Positions 5,345-10,733 of a DNA stretch of 13,234 nucleotides are shown here, in pieces (position 1 is the stretch's first letter; each line of letters starts with the position of its first letter). The DNA is taken from contig CAZOJJ010000070.1 in assembly GCA_964580105.1 (NCBI GenBank), positions 1 to 13,234 of the forward strand, read 5' to 3'. The stretch is from CAZOJJ01 sp964580105 (lineage in GTDB: Bacteria > Bacteroidota > Rhodothermia > Rhodothermales > Rubricoccaceae). The position numbers were made by a program, and so were the translations under genes. The notes under the pieces are model-generated. The model did no database searches, had not been told where the DNA came from, and saw only the letters and a program-made list of their open reading frames with translations.

Positions 5345-6670
5345 ATGCAAAGCACAGCAGATCCTCTGCGGCCTGACGCCCTCGCCGCGCTGGCCGACGA
5401 CCCCGAAGCGCTGGAGGCCCGTTTCCGCGCCGCCCCTGGCGCCTTCGCCTCGGCGCTCCCCGGCGCGCTCGCGCAGCGACCGGATCACCTCGTCCTCCGT
5501 GCCTGGGCCGCCCGCCTCGCCGCCGACGGCGCGGCGGCGCAGGCGGAGTCCACCGTCGCAGTCACCGAGGCCGGCCCCTTCGCCCTCCCGCTCGTCGGTA
5601 CCCTCGGCCGCTTCGCCGCCGTGACGGTCGGGCTGGCGGTGCTGGCGGGGACGTACGCCAAGCTGCCCGCGCTCTTCGGGATCGCCGAGGACTCCTTCTA
5701 CCCGCGTCACCTCCCGTTCGTGGTGCTCCCGGCGTTTGCGGCGCTCCTCGCGTATCGGTATCGGCCGGCGCGGCGCCCGCTCCTCGGTGTGGCCGGCGTG
5801 TTCGCCGCGGTGTGGCTGTGGCAGGTGCTCCGGCCCGGCGCGCCCGAGTCGGACACGCTGATCCTGGGTCTTCTCCATGCGACCGTGCTGCTGGGGCTCG
5901 TCGCCGGGGTGGCGGCGCTCGGCAGGAACTGGCGTTCGGTGGAGGGGCGGACGGCGTACCTCCAGCTCGTCGCCGAGGTCGGCGCCGTGACGGGGTTGAT
6001 CTTGCTGGGCGGCGGCGCCCTGACGGCCATCACCCTCGGTCTGTTCGCGGCCGTCGGTGTGGACCTCGCGGAGACGTGGTTCGAGTGGGCCGGGCCCTAC
6101 GGCGTGGCCGCCGCGCCGCTCGTGGCGCTCTACGTCGTGAGCCTCCGCCGGAGTGAGGCGCGGCTGGCGCCGGTGCTGGCGCGGTTCTTCGGGCCGCTCG
6201 CGCTGGCCGTGCTGGCCGTCTACCTGCCCGTGCTGCTCGCGAAGGGCGCCGCCCCGCTGAGCGACCGCGAGACGCTGGCGGCCTTCGACGCGATGCTCGC
6301 GGGCGTGCTCGTGCTCGTCGTCCTCCTCGCCTCCGAGCGTCCCGCCGCGCCGCGGCACTGGACCGACGGCGTCGTGGTCGCGCTCGCCCTCCTCGCCCTC
6401 GTGGCCGACGCCGCCGCCCTCGTGGCGCTGGCCGGGCGGCTGGCGGAGGGGCTCACGCCGAACCGGACGGCCCTCCTCGCCGCCAACGTGCTCGGCGCCG
6501 TCCACCTCGGCGGTGTTCTCGTCGTTGCCGCGCGGCGGCGCACCGGCCGCCCGGCCGACGCCGCGCTGGAGCGGTGGACGGCCCGGCTGCTGCCGGCCTA
6601 CGCCGGCTGGGCCGCCGTCGTCGTATTTCTCTTTCCCCTCGTCTTCGGGTTCGACTTCGGGTTCGACTGA
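5345..6670 (+). CDS. polytopic inner-membrane protein, DUF4153-like
   Basis: 441 residues. Residues 1 to about 80 are soluble and helical, with a ...HLVLRAWAARLAAD stretch before the first membrane segment. About 11 hydrophobic segments follow, among them FAAVTVGLAVLAGTY, FVVLPAFAALLAY, VAGVFAAVWLWQVL, LILGLLHATVLLGLVAG, FFGPLALAVLAVYLPVLLA and VVVALALLALVADAAALVA. The late motif EGLTPNRTALLAANVLGAVHLGG resembles the G-x-TPNR segment I associate with DUF4153 membrane proteins; this assignment is from memory and moderate. The protein ends FGFDFGFD. No transporter or enzyme motif is recognised. ATG at 5345 is 52 nt after the regulator stop, with no terminator between, so read-through from the regulator operon is possible. 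No Shine-Dalgarno sequence is present. Confidence 0.7.
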   Translation: MQSTADPLRPDALAALADDPEALEARFRAAPGAFASALPGALAQRPDHLVLRAWAARLAADGAAAQAESTVAVTEAGPFALPLVGTLGRFAAVTVGLAVLAGTYAKLPALFGIAEDSFYPRHLPFVVLPAFAALLAYRYRPARRPLLGVAGVFAAVWLWQVLRPGAPESDTLILGLLHATVLLGLVAGVAALGRNWRSVEGRTAYLQLVAEVGAVTGLILLGGGALTAITLGLFAAVGVDLAETWFEWAGPYGVAAAPLVALYVVSLRRSEARLAPVLARFFGPLALAVLAVYLPVLLAKGAAPLSDRETLAAFDAMLAGVLVLVVLLASERPAAPRHWTDGVVVALALLALVADAAALVALAGRLAEGLTPNRTALLAANVLGAVHLGGVLVVAARRRTGRPADAALERWTARLLPAYAGWAAVVVFLFPLVFGFDFGFD

Positions 6671-6721
6671 CGCCGCGCGCCGGCGAAGTCGCCCACCGAA
6701 CATGGACCCCGTAAGGTTGTG

Positions 6722-7459
6722 ATGCGAAGCTCTTTCGAAGCCACCATCGTCCCCGGCCTGCACGTCGCGTGCATCATGGACGGCAACGGCCGCTGGGCCG
6801 CCCGTCGTGGGCAGCCGCGCGCGGCAGGGCACGCGGCGGGCGCCGAGGCCACGCGCCGCGTCGTCGAGGCCGCTCCGGCCCTCGGCGTGGGCGTGCTCAC
6901 GCTCTACGCCTTCTCGGCCGACAACTGGCGGCGGCCTTCGGCCGAGGTGGCGGCGCTGATGGCACTGCTCCGCGCCTACCTCCGCACCGAGGCGCCGGCG
7001 CTCAAGCGCGCGGGCGTCCGCCTCGTGGGGATCGGGCGGCGGGACCGGCTGCCGGAGGGCGTCCGCGCCGCGCTCGTGCGGGCCGAGTGGGAGACCCGCC
7101 ACGGCACGCGCCTCCTCCTCCGCCTCGCGCTCGACTACAGCGCGCGCGAGGCGCTCTGCGCCGCCGCCCACCGCTGGGCGACGGCGGGCGGCGACCGCTC
7201 GCCGTCGCAGGCCGAGCTGGAGCGGCATCTCGCTGCCGCGCTCCATAGCCCCGAGGTGGGGCCGGTGGACCTCCTCGTCCGCACCGGCGGCGAGCAGCGA
7301 CTGAGCGACTTCCTGCTCTGGGAGTGCGCCTACGCCGAGCTCCTCTTCCTCGACACGCTCTGGCCCGACGTGACCGGCGCCACGCTCGCCGAGGCCGCCG
7401 AGGCCTTCCACGGCCGCGAGCGGCGCTTCGGCGGCCTCGCCCACGCCGCCACGGGATGA
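6722..7459 (+). CDS. uppS: cis-prenyltransferase (undecaprenyl diphosphate synthase family), divergent
   Basis: 245 residues, normal family length. It condenses isopentenyl diphosphate onto an allylic diphosphate to make the cis-polyprenyl carrier used for peptidoglycan and polysaccharide building. Signature parts are present: MDGNGRW at 19-25 with catalytic Asp20; the diphosphate-binding RAAGHAAG with His37; TLYAFSADNWRRP at 60-72; RTGGEQR at 187-193; and AYAEL at 203-207 with Glu206, the Mg2+-site residue. ERRFGG lies near the end. Two motifs deviate from the usual form: DYSAR (138-142) where canonical enzymes have NYGGR or similar, and SDFLLWE (195-201) for SNFLLWQ. This suggests a paralogous subgroup rather than the housekeeping enzyme. 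AAGG (6713-6716) may serve as ribosome binding site. GTG at 6719 is directly adjacent; ATG at 6722 is preferred. A six-codon mini-ORF (6702-6722) ends TGATG overlapping this start and could couple translation. Confidence 0.9.
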   Translation: MRSSFEATIVPGLHVACIMDGNGRWAARRGQPRAAGHAAGAEATRRVVEAAPALGVGVLTLYAFSADNWRRPSAEVAALMALLRAYLRTEAPALKRAGVRLVGIGRRDRLPEGVRAALVRAEWETRHGTRLLLRLALDYSAREALCAAAHRWATAGGDRSPSQAELERHLAAALHSPEVGPVDLLVRTGGEQRLSDFLLWECAYAELLFLDTLWPDVTGATLAEAAEAFHGRERRFGGLAHAATG

Positions 7460-7465
7460 GCGACT

Positions 7466-7657
7466 TTGGGGGCTCCCTCCGACTTCTCGTGTCTCCTGGA
7501 GGTCGTCACCGGCCTGGCCGCGACGGGGCTCTCCATCGCCACGCCGTTCGTCGTCATGCAGGCGACGGGCCGACCGGACTGGGAGCACCGCCCTGCGAGC
7601 CCGGAGCGCCGCTCCGGGCTCGCAGAGGGAAGCCCGCACCTTACAGCCTCCCCCTGA
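7466..7657 (+). CDS. doubtful small ORF after uppS
   Basis: A 63-codon frame starting TTG at 7466, in the same phase as uppS and directly after its stop. Third codon positions are almost all G or C over the first 45 codons, like the real genes here. The peptide has a hydrophobic stretch LEVVTGLAATGLSIATPFVV followed by MQATGRPDWEH, so it could be a one-TM peptide. An alternative start, ATG at 7456 overlapping the uppS stop as ATGA, reads MSDFGGSLRLLV and would need a +1 frameshift near 7490 to enter this frame. The C-terminal end runs through the palindrome at 7593-7625, which suggests either a decayed gene end or no gene. I do not recognise it. Confidence 0.27.
   Translation: MGAPSDFSCLLEVVTGLAATGLSIATPFVVMQATGRPDWEHRPASPERRSGLAEGSPHLTASP
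7593..7625. repeat. perfect inverted repeat, 15-bp arms
   Basis: CTGCGAGCCCGGAGC (7593-7607), loop GCC (7608-7610), GCTCCGGGCTCGCAG (7611-7625). The arms match perfectly. There is no T-run after it, so it is not a classical terminator, but it is the first strong hairpin after uppS and could protect or end that transcript. It may instead be one copy of a dispersed REP-like palindrome; a second copy is not present in this window. Confidence 0.85.
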
Positions 7658-7700
7658 AGGAGGCACCCAGGCCACCGGTGGGGCGTGGTTTGGGGCGTTA
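7626..7700. other. intergenic segment with small hairpin, no gene seen
   Basis: GCCTCC (7646-7651) pairs with GGAGGC (7659-7664) around a 7-nt loop. The wording CCTCCCCCTGAAGGAGGCACC, then CCACCGGTGGGGCG, resembles the low-complexity structured intergenic repeats seen in many GC-rich genomes, but I cannot confirm a repeat family. No tRNA, no convincing ORF. Confidence 0.3.
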
Positions 7701-7836
7701 GATTTCCGTGAAGGACCGGCCATGCGGGGCCGCGCCCGGCATACTTCCGTTCCTATCCTGCATAGGCATTCGCACCCGTGCTACGGGCCTTGCGCTCGTC
7801 AAACGGCCCCGGCGGCGCGCACCGCCGGGGCCGTTT
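7699..7836 (+). ncRNA. candidate small structured RNA ending in a terminator
   Basis: A -7-like element TAGATTTC (7699-7706; 5 of 6 fixed positions of TAnnTTTG, but without a -33 TTTG) is followed by four consecutive hairpins: CGGCC/GGCCG (7717-7721/7728-7732), CCTAT/ATAGG (7752-7756/7762-7766), CCCGT/ACGGG (7775-7779/7783-7787) and the long terminator stem (7801-7836). No protein gene ends close upstream of this terminator; uppS stops 340 nt earlier. A transcript of about 120 nt is therefore possible. It matches no RNA family I can name, and it may be simply the uppS 3' region. Confidence 0.25.
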
Positions 7837-7840
7837 GTCC
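7801..7840 (+). terminator. strong intrinsic terminator, bidirectional type
   Basis: AAACGGCCCCGGCGG (7801-7815) pairs perfectly with CCGCCGGGGCCGTTT (7822-7836) around a 6-nt loop. The A-run before and T-run after make it able to work on either strand. It separates the uppS region from the first peptidase; no minus-strand gene is seen, so plus-strand termination is the likely use. Confidence 0.85.
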
Positions 7841-7901
7841 GTTGTAAATGCCGCGCTTCGGTGCCCGGAACGCCGTTCGTCCGAAGCTGGAGGGGCGGCG
7901 C

Positions 7902-7930
7902 TTGTATCGCAAGGGGTTGAGCGGTATCGT
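7902..7930 (+). promoter_or_regulatory. promoter-like element for the first M36 peptidase
   Basis: TTGTAT (7902-7907), 17-nt spacer, TATCGT (7925-7930). Matches to the sigma70 consensus are partial (3 and 4 of 6). The spacing and TATC- start resemble the element at 4230-4258. It would give a 5' leader of about 30 nt before ATG 7968 and lies just after the strong terminator, where a promoter is expected. Confidence 0.35.
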
Positions 7931-7967
7931 GAGATGCTATCCGCCTCTCACCTACCTCTCTCCCATC

Positions 7968-10499
7968 ATGCGTGTACGCTACCTTCTCGTCCTGGCGGCC
8001 CTGCTCGTAAGCCAGGCGGCGCTGGGCCAGCCTCTCGTAGACAAGGCCCTCCAGCACCTCCAGCAGAATGCCGCCGTCTACGGCGTCTCGTCCGCCGACC
8101 TGAACGACGTCGTGGCCACGAACGCCTACACCTCGCGGCGCACCCGCGTCGGCCACGTCTACCTCCGCCAGCGCTGGCAGGGCATCGACGTCGCCGAGGC
8201 GCTCTACGCCGTCACGCTCCGGCCGAACGGCACGGTGCTCCACGTAGCCGGCAGCTTCGTGCCGAATCTCGCGTCCCGCGAGCTGGCGACGGCCCCGGCG
8301 CTGACGGCCCCGGCCGCTGCCGAGGCGCTCGCCCGGGAGGTGGGGCTCACCCCCACGGAGTCCTTCACCGTGCTGTCCGAGGAGATCGGCCCGGCCCAGG
8401 CGACCACGCTCTCCACGGGCGGGGTCTCGCAGGCCCCGGTCTCGGCCCGCCTCGTTTATCAGTGGAACGACCCGGTTGAGCAGGAGGCGCTCCGGCTCGC
8501 CTGGGAGATCGGGATCTACACCCTCGACAGCCGGCACTCGTGGGTCGGTTACATCGACGCCCTCACCGGCGACCTGCTCGCCCTGCACGATTACGTCGAT
8601 CACGACGAGTTCGGTCCGAGCGCCGAGGCGGAGGTGAGCCTCGCACCCGTTCAGGCCGACCCCGCCGGCCCCGCCCTCGCCCCCTACGCCGCGATGGCCG
8701 CCCCCGCCTCGGGCACGAGCCTGGTCGGGAGCTACCGCGTCTACGCCCAGCCGGTCATCTCCCCGATCTACACCGCCCCGCTGCCCCCGGCCGACGCCCG
8801 CACGCTCGTCGCCAACCCCGACGACCCGACGGCCTCTCCGTTCGGCTGGCACGACACCGACGGCGCGCCCGGTGCCGAGTTCACCATCACGCGGGGGAAC
8901 AACGTCCACGCCTACACCGACACCGACGCGAACAACAACCCCGACCCCGGCAGCTCGCCCGACGGCACGGGGGCGCTCGTGTTCGACTTCCCGATCGACC
9001 TGACGCAGCCGCCGAGCGCCTACCGTCCGGCGGCGGTGACGAACCTGTTCTACTGGAACAACCTCATCCACGACATCTTCTACCACTACGGGTTCGACGA
9101 GGTCGCGGGGAACTTCCAGGAGACGAACTACGGGGGCGTCGGCGTGGACGGGGACTACGTGCGCGCCGAGGCGCAGGACGGCTCCGGCGTCAACAACGCC
9201 AACTTCTGCACGCCCCCCGAGGGCGGCTCGACCGGCTGTGGCAGCGTGCCCCGCATGCAGATGTACATCGGGACGAGCCCGAACCCGGACGTGGACGGCG
9301 ACTTCGACAATCTCGTCATCACGCACGAGTACGGCCACGGCATCTCCCGGCGCCTCACCGGCGGCCCGGCCACCTCGTGCCTCAACAACGCCGAGCAGAT
9401 GGGCGAGGGCTGGAGCGACTGGTTCGGCGCGATGCTCACGATGGTCTCGACGGATACGCGGACGACGCGCCGCCCGGTGGGGAACTACCTCTTCGGCCAG
9501 CCGGCCAACGGGAACGGCATCCGCCCCGCTCCCTACACGACCGACTTCGCGGTGAACAACTACACGTACCAGCGGTCGCGGACGCAGGCCGTCCCGCACG
9601 GGGTCGGCTTCGTGTGGGCCACCATCCTCTGGGAAGTCACCTGGGACATGATCGACACCTACGGGTTCGACCCCAACATCTGGGACCCCACCGGCACGGA
9701 AGGCAACATCGTCATGCTGAACCTGGTGACGGAGGCGCTGAAGATTCAGCCGTGCTCGCCCGGCTTCGTCGACGGCCGTGACGCCATTCTCGCCGCCGAC
9801 GCCGCGCTCTACGGGGACGCCCACCGCAACGTGCTCTGGATCGCCTTCGCCCGCCGCGGCCTCGGCTTCTCCGCCAGCCAGGGCTCGCCCAACACCAACG
9901 CGGACAACACCGAGGCGTTCGACATCCCGCCGGACGTGCCCGTCGAACTCGTCGGCTTCTCCGCGCTCCAGGACGGCGCCGACGTGCTGCTCCGCTGGAA
10001 CACCGCCTCCGAAACCAACAACGCCGGCTTCGAGGTTCAGCTCCGTACCGGCGACGGCGCCTTCGAGGCCCTCGCCTTCGTAGACGGCCACGGTACGACG
10101 ACCGAGGCCCGGGACTACGCCTACCGGGCGACCGGCCTCGACGCGGGCACCTACACCTTCCGCCTCAAGCAGGTCGACTTCGACGGGGCCTTCGAGTACA
10201 GCCCCGAGGTGGAGGTAACGGTGGGCGTGGTGGGCACCCACACGCTCAGCACGGTCTACCCCAACCCGTTCAACCCGCAGGCCCAGTTCTCGCTGGCCGT
10301 CTCGCGGACGCAGCACGTGGACATCGGCGTCTACGACGTGATGGGGCGCCGGGTGGCCACGCTGCACGAGGGGGCGCTCGAAGGCCAGCAGGCCTATCGC
10401 TTCACCGTCGACGGCACGGGCTTGGCCAGCGGCGCCTACTTCGTACGCATCGTGGGCGAGACCTTCGCCGAGACGCAGCGCGTCATGCTGCTCAAGTGA
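7968..10499 (+). CDS. secreted M36 (fungalysin-type) metallopeptidase with T9SS sorting domain
   Basis: 843 residues. Order: Sec signal peptide (about 1-20, cut before Gln21); propeptide with an FTP-like region (SSADLNDVVATNAYTSRR, VYLRQRWQGIDV, about 40-80); linker; M36 catalytic domain (about 255-650); an Ig/fibronectin-like domain (VELVGFSALQDGADVLLRW onward, about 658-752); and a C-terminal type A sorting domain from YPNPFNP at 764 through YDVMGRRVATL to VMLLK. Zinc ligands are His453 and His457 in HEYGH with catalytic Glu454; Glu480 in EGWSD is the third ligand. It should leave by Sec, then the type IX system, which removes the sorting domain, and act extracellularly on proteins. The start is the ATG at the signal peptide; upstream in-frame codons from 7848 would disrupt it and overlap the promoter-like site. 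It is a paralogue of the next gene, without that gene's PA insertion. It is flanked by terminators at 7801-7840 and 10563-10602, so probably monocistronic. Confidence 0.93.
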   Translation: MRVRYLLVLAALLVSQAALGQPLVDKALQHLQQNAAVYGVSSADLNDVVATNAYTSRRTRVGHVYLRQRWQGIDVAEALYAVTLRPNGTVLHVAGSFVPNLASRELATAPALTAPAAAEALAREVGLTPTESFTVLSEEIGPAQATTLSTGGVSQAPVSARLVYQWNDPVEQEALRLAWEIGIYTLDSRHSWVGYIDALTGDLLALHDYVDHDEFGPSAEAEVSLAPVQADPAGPALAPYAAMAAPASGTSLVGSYRVYAQPVISPIYTAPLPPADARTLVANPDDPTASPFGWHDTDGAPGAEFTITRGNNVHAYTDTDANNNPDPGSSPDGTGALVFDFPIDLTQPPSAYRPAAVTNLFYWNNLIHDIFYHYGFDEVAGNFQETNYGGVGVDGDYVRAEAQDGSGVNNANFCTPPEGGSTGCGSVPRMQMYIGTSPNPDVDGDFDNLVITHEYGHGISRRLTGGPATSCLNNAEQMGEGWSDWFGAMLTMVSTDTRTTRRPVGNYLFGQPANGNGIRPAPYTTDFAVNNYTYQRSRTQAVPHGVGFVWATILWEVTWDMIDTYGFDPNIWDPTGTEGNIVMLNLVTEALKIQPCSPGFVDGRDAILAADAALYGDAHRNVLWIAFARRGLGFSASQGSPNTNADNTEAFDIPPDVPVELVGFSALQDGADVLLRWNTASETNNAGFEVQLRTGDGAFEALAFVDGHGTTTEARDYAYRATGLDAGTYTFRLKQVDFDGAFEYSPEVEVTVGVVGTHTLSTVYPNPFNPQAQFSLAVSRTQHVDIGVYDVMGRRVATLHEGALEGQQAYRFTVDGTGLASGAYFVRIVGETFAETQRVMLLK

Positions 10500-10521
10500 G
10501 CGCTGTGCGCTGACTGCAGGT

Positions 10522-10545
10522 CGGCTCAGCCGGCCGGCTGAGCCG
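10522..10545. repeat. 24-bp perfect palindrome
   Basis: CGGCTCAGCCGG (10522-10533) is followed directly by its exact reverse complement (10534-10545), and the flank GCCGA partly repeats an arm. It lies 22 nt after the first peptidase stop and 17 nt before a strong terminator. With no loop it would form a cruciform or a smaller hairpin. It could be a binding site for a dimeric protein, a REP-like element, or part of a compound 3' end. Confidence 0.85.
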
Positions 10546-10562
10546 GCCGATGCATAACCTGC

Positions 10563-10602
10563 CAGAGCGGCCCCGCCCGGCATTGCGGGCGGGGCCGCTC
10601 TG
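10563..10602 (+). terminator. strong hairpin terminator after the first peptidase
   Basis: CAGAGCGGCCCCGCCCG (10563-10579) pairs perfectly with CGGGCGGGGCCGCTCTG (10586-10602) around a 6-nt loop, a 17-bp stem. Only a poor T-run follows (CGTGACGG). Its core GCGGCCCCG resembles that of the terminator at 7801-7840. It should separate the two peptidase transcripts. Confidence 0.75.
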
Positions 10603-10733
10603 CGTGACGGGGTCGGGCGGAGCCTGATTTTGAATCCGCTCGTGTTTCCTTGCTTTCTTCTCCGTTCCGGGTTTTTTTACGGATCTACCGGGATAGCTGC
10701 TCCCGCTTCGTCCATCCCCCATCCCTCATCCTC

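Noticed and set aside
5327..7723. 798-codon open frame on the minus strand
   Set aside because: Antisense to the DUF4153-like gene and uppS, low complexity, no recognisable domain; shadow frame.
7708..7920. 70-codon ORF crossing the strong terminator
   Set aside because: It reads through a perfect 15-bp-stem terminator hairpin and is Arg/Pro-rich without coding-like third positions.
7460..7967. tRNA or other known RNA gene in the long intergenic region
   Set aside because: No cloverleaf arms or T-loop-like GGTTCGAATCC sequence could be found on either strand by eye.
7698..10583. 961-codon open frame on the minus strand opposite the first peptidase
   Set aside because: It lies exactly antisense to a gene with clear M36 and T9SS motifs. 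Its product is a Val/Gly/Arg/Glu-rich run without motifs, the usual shadow in GC-rich DNA.
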